Positions 26,395 through 36,060 are shown, counted from the first letter of the stretch. The stretch: DNA of 64,000 nucleotides from an uncultured Caldilineales bacterium (GCA_937907455.1 CALESQ010000096.1:8269-72268); one strand, 5' to 3'. The notes: generated from the letters alone by a model not told the origin. A program made the numbers and translations.

Positions 26395-27522
26395 CTAGCG
26401 GGGAGGTTTGTTTGCCTGTTGGCTTGTTTCTTTGTAAAGCGCTGTCCACAGCGGACGCACCGCAGGCCAGGTGAAACGCGCGGCGTTGGCGAGAGCTGCG
26501 TTACCCAGCCGCGCAGCCAGCTCGGGATCATCCAGCAGGTGCAGAATGGCCGCGGCCAGCGCCGCGGCATCGTCGGGGGGGGCGAGCAGTGCATCTACGC
26601 GGTCATGCACCATCTCTGGCACGCCGCCGACAGCGGTAGCTACAATGGGCAGCCCCATGGCTGAGGCTTCGATCAGGGTGTTGGGTTGGTTGTCTATGGC
26701 GCTGGAGCTGACAAACAGGGTGGCTTGGCGATAGGCCGCGCGCAGGCGCTCTACCGGCACGCGACCGGCGAACTCTACGGGCAATTGCAACTCGGCAGCA
26801 AGGCTTTGCATGGCGGGCAGGCGCTCGCCGTCGCCGATCATCAGCAGGCGTGCGGCGGGGCGCTGTGCATGGACGCGGGCAAAGGCGCGCAGCATCAGTT
26901 CCGGGTGACCGGTGTTGTCGAAGCGTTTGATCCAGAGCAGCAGCGGTGCAGGGTCGGCAGCGATGCGCTCAGGCAAGGGGCTGACATCCAGTTGACCCAG
27001 GTCAATCACGTTGGGGATCACTGTCACGGTGCGGCCCAGCGTTTCAAAGACGGCAGCAATCGCCTGTGAGGAGCTGGCTAGCGTGGTTATGTGGGACAGC
27101 AGCCGACGCACCCGATGAGGATGGCGGCGCACGAAGCGGCCCGCGGCCCCGCCGTGATAGCTGGCAACCACCGGCGTTTTGCGCCACAGCCGCGCCCAGG
27201 CAATGGCCAGCATGGGAAGATAAAACCCCCAGTCCGAGGCCAGATGCACATGGATGAGATCGGCGCGACGGGCGGCACGTTGCAGGCGCAGCGGCACAAT
27301 CACCAGTTGGGCAAGGGGCAGCAGCCAGCGCCCCAGCCGTCCGGCCGCACGCACGGCCTGCACGTTGGTGTCTACAGCTTGCACTTCTACGCCCTCTGCG
27401 CGCAGGGCGCGGCTCAACGTCTCCACCTGAACGGTGACGCCGCCAGGCCGCGGGTGATGCGGCCCCATCATGCAGACAGCAAGGTTGTGCAGGTTAAAAG
27501 CGGGGGAAGGTGACGTTGGCAT
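26395..27522 (-). CDS. glycosyltransferase family 4
   Basis: About 375 residues from ATG 27522; a TTG start 24 codons upstream is possible. The N-terminal Rossmann fold opens with MMGPHHPRPGGVTVQVE, typical of GT4 acceptor domains. The C-terminal donor domain contains LLWIKRFDNTGHPELML, then EASAMGLPIVATAVGG, the E-x7-E-like donor-binding region. It likely adds a sugar to a lipid-linked polysaccharide precursor. It sits between the UDP-sugar 2-epimerase and the NAD-dependent reductase. Confidence 0.85.
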   Translation of the reverse strand: MPTSPSPAFNLHNLAVCMMGPHHPRPGGVTVQVETLSRALRAEGVEVQAVDTNVQAVRAAGRLGRWLLPLAQLVIVPLRLQRAARRADLIHVHLASDWGFYLPMLAIAWARLWRKTPVVASYHGGAAGRFVRRHPHRVRRLLSHITTLASSSQAIAAVFETLGRTVTVIPNVIDLGQLDVSPLPERIAADPAPLLLWIKRFDNTGHPELMLRAFARVHAQRPAARLLMIGDGERLPAMQSLAAELQLPVEFAGRVPVERLRAAYRQATLFVSSSAIDNQPNTLIEASAMGLPIVATAVGGVPEMVHDRVDALLAPPDDAAALAAAILHLLDDPELAARLGNAALANAARFTWPAVRPLWTALYKETSQQANKPPR

Positions 27523-27606
27523 AAAGCAGAGAGCGGCTGTCAGGCTGTCAGGCCCGGCTCGAAGCGCCTGATGCGTAACTGACACATTGGACAAGCCGAT
27601 GAAATT

Positions 27607-28698
27607 TCAGACACCACTTTGCTGCCGTGCGTTCCGGTGCAGCAAATCTACAATGCGCTCGGCGGCGTGGCCGTCGCCATAAACAGCGGGCGGCATGCCT
27701 TGCGGCCAAAGGCGCTCGGTAGCCGCGTGGACTATAGCAGCCTGATCGGCACCGGCCAGCACGTTCCAGCCAGATTGCACCGTTTCGATCCATTCGGTTT
27801 CGGGGCGCAGGGTGATGCAGGGTACGGCCAGGGTGTAGGCTTCTTTTTGCACTCCACCAGAATCGGTGAGGATGCAGGCGGCATGTTGCTCCAGCGCCAG
27901 CATATCCCAATAGCCCACCGGCTCGATCAGGCGCACGCCTGCGGGGATCTGCCAGCCCAGCCCGGCCAGGATTTTGCGGGTGCGTGGGTGCAATGGCAGG
28001 ATCACCGGCTGGGCGCGGCGGCGATGGATTTCAGCGAAGGCACCCAGAATGCTGCGCAGGTTTTGTGGTACATCGGTGTTGTAGGGACGATGCACGGTTG
28101 CCAGATAATATTCGCCGGGCGGCAGGTGCAGATCGGCGAGAATGGCAGACTGCTGCCGCGCCTGCGCGGCGTGCTCCAGCAGGGCATCCACCATCACATC
28201 GCCCACCAGATGCACGCCCGTGGTGATGCCCTCAGCGGCCAGCAAGTTCACTGCATTTTGTGTGGGGCAAAGCAGCAAATCGGCGCAATGATCGGTGAGT
28301 ACGCGGTTGTGCTCCTCTGGCATGGCGCGGTTGAAGGAGCGCAGACCGGCTTCGACGTGGGCCACACGGATGCCCAGCTTGACGGCAGCTAACGCGCCGG
28401 CCAGGGTGGAGTTGGTATCGCCGTAGACCAGCACCCAGTCGGGGCGTTCGGTCAGCATCACCGCCTCTAGCGCCTGCAACATGCGACCGGTTTGCTCGCC
28501 GTGCGTGCCAGAGCCGATAGCCAGGTTGATATCTGGTTCAGGGATGTGCAGCTCGCGGAAAAACACCGCTGACATGCCCGCGTCGTAGTGTTGGCCGGTG
28601 TGTATCAGCCGTTCCTGGCCGCGGGCGCGCAGGGCGCGGCTAACCGGTGCTGCTTTGATAAACTGTGGTCTTGCGCCGACAATGGTGAGGGTGAGCAT
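27607..28698 (-). CDS. UDP-N-acetylglucosamine 2-epimerase family (WecB/WbpI)
   Basis: 363 residues from ATG 28698; upstream codons run through repeat DNA and are rejected. The N-terminus (IVGARPQFIKAAPVSRAL) and the family motifs HTGQHYDAGMS, HVEAGLRSFNRAMPEE, HRPYNTD and DSGGVQKEA match non-hydrolysing 2-epimerases of the GT-B fold. The substrate could be UDP-GlcNAc (WecB) or UDP-GlcNAc3NAcA (WbpI). The neighbouring aminotransferase, acetyltransferase and oxidoreductase favour the latter. Confidence 0.87.
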   Translation of the reverse strand: MLTLTIVGARPQFIKAAPVSRALRARGQERLIHTGQHYDAGMSAVFFRELHIPEPDINLAIGSGTHGEQTGRMLQALEAVMLTERPDWVLVYGDTNSTLAGALAAVKLGIRVAHVEAGLRSFNRAMPEEHNRVLTDHCADLLLCPTQNAVNLLAAEGITTGVHLVGDVMVDALLEHAAQARQQSAILADLHLPPGEYYLATVHRPYNTDVPQNLRSILGAFAEIHRRRAQPVILPLHPRTRKILAGLGWQIPAGVRLIEPVGYWDMLALEQHAACILTDSGGVQKEAYTLAVPCITLRPETEWIETVQSGWNVLAGADQAAIVHAATERLWPQGMPPAVYGDGHAAERIVDLLHRNARQQSGV

Positions 28699-28709
28699 GA
28701 AGAGAAATG

Positions 28710-28754
28710 AGGTAGACAAGTACGCCGAAGGCAGGTAGACAAGTAGATAAGTGC
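28710..28754 (+). repeat. 45-bp intergenic repeat, inverted copy at 32.1 kb
   Basis: Begins AGGTAGACAAGTACGCCGAAGGC and ends GTAGATAAGTGC. The same words occur on the opposite strand at 32096-32134, differing by an 8-base expansion. The pair brackets the three middle sugar genes. The rest of 28755-28806 and 28885-28993 is AT-richer non-coding DNA with fragments of similar words. Confidence 0.7.
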
Positions 28755-28806
28755 ATCGTAAATAAAGTGATTGCGTAAAATTCAGCAAGCTAAATGCTCT
28801 CATCGG

Positions 28807-28884
28807 TGTCACTCCGAACGCAGTGAGGAGTCCTCCATGCGTTCGTGAGAAGATTCCTCGGCCCTGACGGGCCTCGGAATGACA
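28807..28884. repeat. 78-bp palindromic element of the TGTCATTCCGA type
   Basis: Ends are TGTCACTCCGA and TCGGAATGACA, an 11-bp inverted repeat with one mismatch. Inside are two hairpins: CGAACGCA...TGCGTTCG with an inner GAGGA/TCCTC, and GGCCC/GGGCC. It resembles the widespread intergenic repeats that contain GTCATTCCGAG and GAGGAATCT. Non-coding. Confidence 0.7.
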
Positions 28885-28993
28885 GGCTACCAGCAATTCC
28901 GCAATAGGCGAATACTTAATTTCCGATGTAATAAGTAAATTTCGAAACTACGCATCCTTGTACACTTATATACTTGTCTCCTTATGTACTTTC

Positions 28994-30097
<1,104 letters not shown>

Positions 30098-30191
30098 GGG
30101 TTGCTCTCCAGATGGGAGGGGATGACGGGGTAAGGGGCGATTGACTTTGGCTGTTGGGGGATGCCAAGTCCACCAACTTTGACCTGAGTGT

Positions 30192-30938
30192 CTAGGCCCC
30201 TGCAAATTCATCTGCCGGTACGGCGCGGCGGGGCTTGGCCGGGCTGCCCATCACCAGGGTGGCCGGCTCAACCGGACGCGAGACTACGGAGCCAGCGGCG
30301 ATGAAAGCCTCAGCGCCCACCTCGATGTTAGGCAGCAGGGTGACGTTGGCGCCCACGCGCGCGCCGTGCCGAATCACTGCGCCGCCACGCTCGGCAAAGC
30401 GTCGTTCGGTGCGGCCCATATAGTTATCGTTGGTGGTGACTACGCACGGGGCAATGAAGCAATCGTCTTCGATTACAGTCCAGGCGGTGATGTAGCCGCC
30501 GGTTTGCATTTTTACGCCGTGGCCGATGCGTACTTCGTTTTCGATGGTGACGTGTGCACCCACAATCACGCGGTCGCCGATCTGCACTTGTTCGCGCACA
30601 AAGGCCGCGTCGCCGATCAGACAGCGTTCGCCCACGGTGGAGCCGGTATAAACCACTGCGCTGGTGCCGATGGTGGTGTGTGCGCCGATGGTCAGGGGTG
30701 GTAAATTGGGCGGCACATGCACGGTGCTGGTGGGAGCCGGTCGCGGCTGCCGGCCCAGTACTGCCAGATCTTCTACGCGGCAACCTGAGCCAAGCTGCAC
30801 GCCGGCATGAATCACCGCATGGTGGCCGATCACGCAGCCATTTCCGATCATAGCACCGGCCTCAACGACTACGCCGTGGCCCAGCTCGCAGCCCGCGCCT
30901 ATCATCGCGCTGGGATGAATAAAACAGGTTGGGAACAT
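30192..30938 (-). CDS. left-handed beta-helix acetyltransferase (WbpD/WlbB-like)
   Basis: 248 residues made almost entirely of hexapeptide repeats ([IV]G-x-G-x-x-[IV] turns, such as IGNGCVIGHHAVI), giving a trimeric beta-helix that uses acetyl-CoA. GAGG lies five bases before the ATG. A loop near residues 65-82 interrupts the repeats. By context it acetylates the amino sugar made by the adjacent aminotransferase. The C-terminus VMGSPAKPRRAVP is typical of sugar O- or N-acetyltransferases. Confidence 0.86.
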   Translation of the reverse strand: MFPTCFIHPSAMIGAGCELGHGVVVEAGAMIGNGCVIGHHAVIHAGVQLGSGCRVEDLAVLGRQPRPAPTSTVHVPPNLPPLTIGAHTTIGTSAVVYTGSTVGERCLIGDAAFVREQVQIGDRVIVGAHVTIENEVRIGHGVKMQTGGYITAWTVIEDDCFIAPCVVTTNDNYMGRTERRFAERGGAVIRHGARVGANVTLLPNIEVGAEAFIAAGSVVSRPVEPATLVMGSPAKPRRAVPADEFAGA

Positions 30939-31014
30939 AGAAACCTCGTAAGTTTTTGGGGAAGCTAAATCGCAATTCGTCGCTGGAAGTTTCGTTTGGT
31001 GTACTAAAGCCGCA

Positions 31015-32031
31015 CTACTCCAGGTTACGCGTTATGCTCATTGGTTCGCCGTTGTGGTCGAGTGAGCGTTGACCTGCGGCCAGCACGCGCAGCACCTCCA
31101 CCCCGTTACGGCCATCACTGAGTGGTGTGCGGCCCTGGAGGATGGCATCGGCAAAGTGTTGGCATTCCAGGCGCAACGGCTCACGCATATCCAGCCGCGG
31201 AATGCTGATATCGCCAAAGCGCAGGGTTAAGGCTTCGCCATAGCTGTCATAAGCGGGGCGCTGCACGCCCTTGTCGTAGATGCGCAGCTTTTCGGTGCTG
31301 TCCACGTCATCAAAGACGGCCATTTTCTGGCTGCCTACCACCGTGATGCGGCGCACTTTGTGCGGGTCCAGCCAGCTTACATGCACATGGGCGGCGCGCC
31401 CGCTGGCAAAGCGCAGAGTCAAAAATACCGTATCGGGGATGCCCGGCTGAAGATAGGTAAGCCCCTGTGCGGCTACCTCGATGGGCTGCTCATCTAGCAG
31501 GTAAAGCGCCACTGAAATGTCGTGTGGGGCCAGGCTCCACATGGCGTTTTCATGGCGGCGCACCTGGCCCAGGTTCAGGCGGCTGGTGTAAAGGTAGTAG
31601 ACATCGCCCAATTCACCGTTTTGTACCATCGTCTTAAGCTGGGTTACCGCGGGGTGATACATCAGCAGATGGCCTACCATCAATACCAGGCCGCGCGTCT
31701 CGGCCAGTGCGGCCAGCTCTTCAGCCTGGGCTACATCCAGCGTGATCGGCTTTTCTACAAACACATGACGACCACTGAGCAAGGCCGCCTTAGCCAGATC
31801 ATAATGCGCAGGCGTGGGGGCAGTGATGATCACGCCCTGCACCTCGGCATCAGCCAGCAGTGTGTCATAGTCGCTGGTAGTGATCATGCCAGGATGCTGC
31901 GCGGCCGCGCGGCGCAGGGCTGCCTCATCCAGGTCGCAGCAAATTTTCACGCGTACCTGCGGCAGGTTGTTAAAATTACGCAGTAAATTAGGGCCCCAGT
32001 AGCCGAGGCCGATTTGTCCAAGAGTGAGCAT
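31015..32031 (-). CDS. Gfo/Idh/MocA oxidoreductase (WbpB/WlbA-like)
   Basis: 338 residues. Rossmann motif GQIGLGYWGPNLLRNF at the N-terminus, HVFVEKP with the conserved Lys about residue 95, GHLLMYHPA and the catalytic-type LAPHDISVALY. In the WbpB/WlbA family this NAD enzyme oxidises C3 of UDP-N-acetylglucosaminuronate to a ketone, the substrate for the aminotransferase downstream. The gene order oxidoreductase, acetyltransferase, aminotransferase, epimerase supports it. The UDP-GlcNAc 6-dehydrogenase (WbpA) that would come first is not in the window. Confidence 0.83.
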   Translation of the reverse strand: MLTLGQIGLGYWGPNLLRNFNNLPQVRVKICCDLDEAALRRAAAQHPGMITTSDYDTLLADAEVQGVIITAPTPAHYDLAKAALLSGRHVFVEKPITLDVAQAEELAALAETRGLVLMVGHLLMYHPAVTQLKTMVQNGELGDVYYLYTSRLNLGQVRRHENAMWSLAPHDISVALYLLDEQPIEVAAQGLTYLQPGIPDTVFLTLRFASGRAAHVHVSWLDPHKVRRITVVGSQKMAVFDDVDSTEKLRIYDKGVQRPAYDSYGEALTLRFGDISIPRLDMREPLRLECQHFADAILQGRTPLSDGRNGVEVLRVLAAGQRSLDHNGEPMSITRNLE

Positions 32032-32047
32032 AGGTTAATCCTGTAAT

Positions 32048-32134
32048 GGGTAGATAAGGAGATTGGTAAACAAGATGAGTGAGTGATGGCTCCCCGCACT
32101 TATCTACCCGCCTTCGGCGTACTTGTCTACCTGC
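32048..32134. repeat. intergenic palindrome and inverted copy of the 28.7-kb repeat
   Basis: GGGTAGATAAG (32048-32058) pairs perfectly with CTTATCTACCC (32099-32109). From 32096 to 32134 the minus strand repeats the element at 28710-28754. It fills most of the gap between the udk stop and the oxidoreductase start. Confidence 0.7.
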
Positions 32135-32138
32135 TTCC

Positions 32139-32777
32139 TTATTCGTTACCTCTTTGTAACAACGTTTGCACGCGGGCAACAACCATGTCCAGTGCCACTG
32201 TGTTATGCCCGCCTTCAGGGATGATCACATCGGCATAGCGTTTGCTGGGCTCCACAAATTCCATGTGCATGGGGCGCACCGTGGTCATGTATTGATCCAC
32301 CACCGACTCCAGCGGGCGGCCACGGTCGCGCATATCACGTACCAAGCGGCGAATGAAGCGAATGTCCGAATCAGCATCTACAAAGATCTTCACATCAAAC
32401 AGGTCGCGCAGCGCACGTTCCGAGAAGATCAAAATTCCCTCCACCAGAATCACAGGTTCAGGGTTCACCAGACGGGTTTGCGTCAGGCGGGTGTGGGTAC
32501 GAAAGTCATAGCTGGGGATTTGCACCGCTTGGCCGCTACGCAGTGCGTTCAGATGCTCTACCAGCAGTGAGGTTTCTAATGAATTAGGGTGATCAAAGTT
32601 CAGGCGAGCGCGCTCCTCCAGCGGCAGATTGGCAGCATCGTAATAGTACGAATCGTGCTGGATCAGCGCAATGCGGTTGCGGCCTACCTGCTCTAGAATT
32701 GATAAAGCCACCGTGGTTTTGCCGGAGCCGGTTCCTCCGGCCACACCAATAATAATCGGGCGAACTGGTTCGCTCAT
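32139..32777 (-). CDS. udk: uridine kinase
   Basis: 212 residues. P-loop GGTGSGKTT (about 14-22), the DSYYYDA substrate segment, FDHPNSLE and YDFRTHTR, all hallmarks of uridine/cytidine kinase, which salvages pyrimidine nucleosides to UMP and CMP. The length is typical. It starts 6 bp after the ResB-like gene, in the same direction; a weak AAGGA lies about 12 bases before the ATG. Confidence 0.93.
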   Translation of the reverse strand: MSEPVRPIIIGVAGGTGSGKTTVALSILEQVGRNRIALIQHDSYYYDAANLPLEERARLNFDHPNSLETSLLVEHLNALRSGQAVQIPSYDFRTHTRLTQTRLVNPEPVILVEGILIFSERALRDLFDVKIFVDADSDIRFIRRLVRDMRDRGRPLESVVDQYMTTVRPMHMEFVEPSKRYADVIIPEGGHNTVALDMVVARVQTLLQRGNE

Positions 32778-32783
32778 CAGGGG

Positions 32784-34139
32784 TTATCCTTCACGACGGT
32801 AAGTAGTGGCCCAGGCGGCCAGCCAGGCATTGGCTTGACGCCAGAAAGGCGAGGCTTGCAAAGCTGCGGCCACGGTGGTTTCTGCACCGTGCGGGTGCAG
32901 GGTGAGGAGAAGACGGCCTGCTGGGCGGCGCAGCGTGAGCAACACCGCGGCCAAAGCGAACAGCCCTCCCAGGATCAACAGCGGCAGCCCAGGCTTGCGA
33001 CTTGCCGACAATGCCAGATAGTTGCCTGCTGTCAGCGAATACATATCTTCGCCTAATGCCAGATTGGCACTACCTTCAATGAATTGATTAGCAACGGGAT
33101 CACGCTGGTTGAAAGGAAATGCCTGCACCAGATACGCCGGGCCACTCAGACCCCGTTCAGGCAAAGCAGGGAAAGCGACAATGCTGAACACCAACTGTCG
33201 TTCTGGTACCAGAAAAAGCTGTTCAGCGCGCGGTTGGTCGAAGACCAGTGTCAGTAAATCTTGTGGGGCCGTGCTGCGATCCACCGATTGCACCAGCAAG
33301 CTGCTGCCGTCGGCATTGCGCGCGGTTACGGTCATTGCCGGTCCTTCGCCGGTGCGCTGCAACCACAGCCCCGCTGCGTTAGTCAGTCCACCCAGGCGAA
33401 AGTAGCGTGTTTGCGCTGGACGATCCCCGCGTTGCACCAAAAGCGTAGCCGCATCAGTGCCTGCGGTGAGTTGCACGGTCGCATCATGGCTCAGGCGCAC
33501 GGTTTGCGCAGGCGCCAGGATGATATTGGTCTGACGCCAACCGGTTACGCTGCTCAGCCATAGGCCGATCAGCATCAATAGCAGCCCAATCAACGCCAGC
33601 GGCAGTGCCAACAAGCCCCAACGACTGCGTTCGGCCACCATCCAGGTGGTGTCGCCTGTTTGTGCAGCAGCTATGCGCCATCCTTCGCTGGCAAGGTTGT
33701 CACTCAGCTCAGCGCGCGTAGCTGCGACCGAACCACGGATTGCCAGTTGCACTTGGTGCGGCCAGTGCATCGCTTTGCTGGCTGTGGCTGCGGCATCAGG
33801 CTGGCGTAGTCTGGCATGGGTATCTGCTGCGGTCAATGCCAGGCGCAGCAGCGCGGTAAAGGCCAGCAGACCCAACAGGCCGCGCAGCCAGGGGCTATGA
33901 GCCAGATCGAAAAGCCCGGCAGCGCGCATGGCCGGACCTGGCGCGCCGAAGCCTGCCGTGGTTTCGTCCAGCCAGCGCAGCGCCCCTGCCTGTTCAGGTT
34001 CAAGGGCAAGTTGGGGCAGCAGCAGGCTCAACGTAAAGGCTAGCAAGGTCAATGCCAGCAAACTCAGCAGTACCCTGTCGCCGGTCAGACGGCGATAGAG
34101 GCGATCCAGCAGATGCGGGGGTGTGGGTGTCTGAAGCAT
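32784..34139 (-). CDS. ResB-like membrane protein
   Basis: 451 residues from ATG 34139; the open frame continues upstream through the tRNA and its terminator, so longer starts are artefacts. Hydrophobic segments lie near 23-45, 85-105, 170-195 and 400-420, with an extracytoplasmic domain between the third and fourth. The layout resembles ResB/CcsB cytochrome c biogenesis proteins, especially GLLLMLIGLWLSSVTGW after a cytoplasmic loop. No haem-carrying or ResC partner is adjacent, so a haem-handling role is tentative. Confidence 0.55.
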   Translation of the reverse strand: MLQTPTPPHLLDRLYRRLTGDRVLLSLLALTLLAFTLSLLLPQLALEPEQAGALRWLDETTAGFGAPGPAMRAAGLFDLAHSPWLRGLLGLLAFTALLRLALTAADTHARLRQPDAAATASKAMHWPHQVQLAIRGSVAATRAELSDNLASEGWRIAAAQTGDTTWMVAERSRWGLLALPLALIGLLLMLIGLWLSSVTGWRQTNIILAPAQTVRLSHDATVQLTAGTDAATLLVQRGDRPAQTRYFRLGGLTNAAGLWLQRTGEGPAMTVTARNADGSSLLVQSVDRSTAPQDLLTLVFDQPRAEQLFLVPERQLVFSIVAFPALPERGLSGPAYLVQAFPFNQRDPVANQFIEGSANLALGEDMYSLTAGNYLALSASRKPGLPLLILGGLFALAAVLLTLRRPAGRLLLTLHPHGAETTVAAALQASPFWRQANAWLAAWATTYRREG

Positions 34140-34157
34140 AAACAATGCGCCGGGCAA

Positions 34158-34188
34158 ACAAAAGCCCCAACCGTTGGCGGTTGGGGCT
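34158..34188 (-). terminator. terminator after tRNA-Thr
   Basis: Minus strand: an 11-bp perfect stem AGCCCCAACCG/CGGTTGGGGCT with a 4-nt loop, followed by TTTTG. It separates the tRNA from the ResB-like gene. Confidence 0.82.
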
Positions 34189-34201
34189 GGTTGCAGCGTG
34201 G

Positions 34202-34274
34202 AGCCACCCGTCGGAATTGAACCGACGACCGGCGCATTACGAATGCGCTGCTCTACCGGCTGAGCTAGGGTGGC
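34202..34274 (-). tRNA. tRNA-Thr (anticodon CGT)
   Basis: 73 nt on the minus strand. Acceptor GCCACCC pairs with GGGTGGC, discriminator T. D arm AGCTCAGCCGGTAGAGC, anticodon stem GCGCA/TGCGC around loop TTCGTAA, T arm GTCGG-TTCAATT-CCGAC. Anticodon CGT reads ACG (Thr). CCA is not encoded. Confidence 0.97.
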
Positions 34275-34304
34275 ACAGCGCCGGGGCACCGCCCGACGGA
34301 GGGC

Positions 34305-34333
34305 ATTATAGCGCAAGCTTGTGTCAGCGCCAA
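34305..34333 (-). promoter_or_regulatory. promoter of tRNA-Thr
   Basis: Minus strand TTGGCG (34328-34333), 17 bp, perfect TATAAT (34305-34310); start near 34298, 24 nt before the mature 5' end. It lies in the short gap after efp. Confidence 0.7.
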
Positions 34334-34348
34334 ATGCCAAAATACTTG

Positions 34349-34906
34349 CTAAACCCGTGTGACGTATCCACCAGAGCGGGTGTCTACGCGGATGCGGTCA
34401 CCGACTTCCACGAACAGGGGCACTTGCACCTTCAATCCGGTTTCTACCTCGGCGCTTTTGGTGGCGCCGGTGGCAGTATCACCGGCAAAACCTGGCTCGG
34501 TGTAAACCACTTCCATATCTACTGTGGTGGGCAATTCAATATCAATCGGCTTACCCTCGTAGCTGACCACTTCCAGAGTCATTTCCGGCTTGAGGTAAGA
34601 AACGGCGTCACCCAGTGTCTCTGCGGTTAGCATCGGCTGGTCGTAGGTTTCCACATCCATGAAGGTATACATATCGCCTTCATGATAGAGGTATTGCACC
34701 GTGGCGTGGTCAAGGCGAATATCCTGTACGCGGTTACCGGAAGGGAAGGTTCGATCAATTGTAGCGCCACTGCGCAGATCACGCGCTTTGATGCGAATGG
34801 TCGCGCCGCCGCGCCCGGTTTTGATATGCTCATATTGCAACACGCGATAGATGTTGCCTTCAAACTCAAAGGTTACGCCTTTGCGCAAATCCTGAACGCC
34901 GATCAT
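34349..34906 (-). CDS. efp: translation elongation factor P
   Basis: 185 residues, three beta-barrel domains. EF-P enters stalled ribosomes and promotes peptide bonds at proline runs. GAGGAGA precedes the ATG. At the tip of domain I the usual PGKG loop reads TGRGGA, so the residue normally modified (Lys34 in E. coli) is Arg32. EF-Ps with Arg there are rhamnosylated by EarP in some proteobacteria; no EarP gene is in the window. The C-terminal GDRIRVDTRSGGYVTRV is canonical. Confidence 0.95.
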   Translation of the reverse strand: MIGVQDLRKGVTFEFEGNIYRVLQYEHIKTGRGGATIRIKARDLRSGATIDRTFPSGNRVQDIRLDHATVQYLYHEGDMYTFMDVETYDQPMLTAETLGDAVSYLKPEMTLEVVSYEGKPIDIELPTTVDMEVVYTEPGFAGDTATGATKSAEVETGLKVQVPLFVEVGDRIRVDTRSGGYVTRV

Positions 34907-34938
34907 AATTATGTCTCCTCGGGCTGTTTTCTAACCTG

Positions 34939-34970
34939 AAAAATGCGACGCATCCGTTCGGTGCGCCGCA
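34939..34970 (-). terminator. terminator-like hairpin at the start of the efp leader
   Basis: Minus strand TGCGGCGCA and TGCGTCGCA pair over nine positions (one G-U) and are followed by TTTTT, starting about four nucleotides after the predicted transcription start and upstream of the efp ribosome site. It may attenuate efp. Confidence 0.45.
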
Positions 34971-34979
34971 ATTAGTTGC

Positions 34980-35008
34980 ATTATATGTGTGGCTGACAGG
35001 GGCGTCAA
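34980..35008 (-). promoter_or_regulatory. promoter of efp
   Basis: Minus strand TTGACG (35003-35008), exactly 17 bp, perfect TATAAT (34980-34985); start about 34973. This is the best -35/-10 match in the window. Confidence 0.75.
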
Positions 35009-35061
35009 GTTTATACCGTGCAGCGTCAGCGTCAGAGGGCAGGCGCGCCGCAGGAGACGGA

Positions 35062-35138
35062 GATGCGCCGGTAACGACGGCGCACCTGCCCACACCCCGA
35101 TCCACAGACAGCGATGCGCCGGTAACGACGGCGCACCT
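35062..35138. repeat. two tandem 26-bp hairpin units
   Basis: GATGCGCCGGTAACGACGGC followed by GCACCT occurs at 35062-35087 and again at 35113-35138, period 51. Each folds as TGCGCCG/CGGCGCA with a 7-nt loop. They lie between the EamA stop and the efp promoter; no T-tract. Confidence 0.72.
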
Positions 35139-35148
35139 CCCCTCACCC

Positions 35149-36054
35149 TTACATCAGAAAAATCATCCCCACACCGACCAGGGTCAACACAGTACCCAGT
35201 ACCGAACGCTGAGTGATACGCTCTCCAAAAAACCATGCACTAAGGGGAATCAACAACACCGGCGCCAGTGCCAGCAGTGTACTGGCGATGCCCATTGCTC
35301 CGTGTTGTACTGCCACCATCGAAAGCCACACGCCGATATAGGGTCCCGTTAATGCACCCCCGCCAATCAGCCAAAGCGCGCGACGATCCTGCCAGTGCTG
35401 CCACACCCGCCGCGTCTCTCCGCGCGCTGCGCTGATGATAACGATAGCCGCTGTAGCCGCGGCCATGCGGATTACCGTAGCTGACAGCGGTAAAAAGCCA
35501 TCGTTCAGGCCCTCTCGTGATAACAATAGCCCTATCGCCTGACAAACGGCAGCAACAACCCCCAGCAGCACCCCTTTGCGATACGCCGCCGGATCATGAT
35601 CACCGGCAAATTGTTGACGACTGATGCCCTGACGCGGCTCTGACACCACCCACACGATACCGCCAATAGTGATTGCTATAGCCAGCAATTGCAGCAAGCT
35701 GAGGCGTTCGCGCCATAGCACCCAGGCAGCCAGCGTGGTAAACATCGGCGCTGAGGTCATCATCAACTGCGTGCGCCGCGGACCAATCAGCACATAGCCC
35801 TGATAGAGCGCAGCGTCGCCCAGCGTAAGCCCTACCACGCCTGACAGACTCATCCACAGCCAATGCTCGCGGCTGGCATCCACCGGCCATACCTGCCCCG
35901 TGACAAACCAATGTGTTAACGATAGATAGAGCAGCGCCAGCACCAGGCGCGCGTAATTCACTGCTGAGGAACCGACGCGCCGACCTGCCAGCGTAAATTG
36001 AATCGAGGTCAAAGACCACAGGGCCGATGCAGCGACAGCCGCCAGTTCTGTCAT
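35149..36054 (-). CDS. EamA/DMT-family transporter
   Basis: 301 residues from ATG 36054, fixed by an extended -10 element exactly seven bases upstream (leaderless). About ten hydrophobic segments in two EamA repeats, with the boundary near residue 145. Drug/metabolite transporters of this type usually export amino acids or small metabolites; the substrate is unknown. Longer upstream frames run into the MITE and are rejected. It shares its type, but little obvious sequence, with the second EamA protein at 56.3-57.2 kb. Confidence 0.8.
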   Translation of the reverse strand: MTELAAVAASALWSLTSIQFTLAGRRVGSSAVNYARLVLALLYLSLTHWFVTGQVWPVDASREHWLWMSLSGVVGLTLGDAALYQGYVLIGPRRTQLMMTSAPMFTTLAAWVLWRERLSLLQLLAIAITIGGIVWVVSEPRQGISRQQFAGDHDPAAYRKGVLLGVVAAVCQAIGLLLSREGLNDGFLPLSATVIRMAAATAAIVIISAARGETRRVWQHWQDRRALWLIGGGALTGPYIGVWLSMVAVQHGAMGIASTLLALAPVLLIPLSAWFFGERITQRSVLGTVLTLVGVGMIFLM

Positions 36055-36060
36055 GCAGCC

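Noticed and set aside
34140..34340. N-terminal extension of the ResB-like gene upstream to 34340
   Set aside because: It reads through tRNA-Thr and its terminator, so the ATG at 34139 is the credible start.
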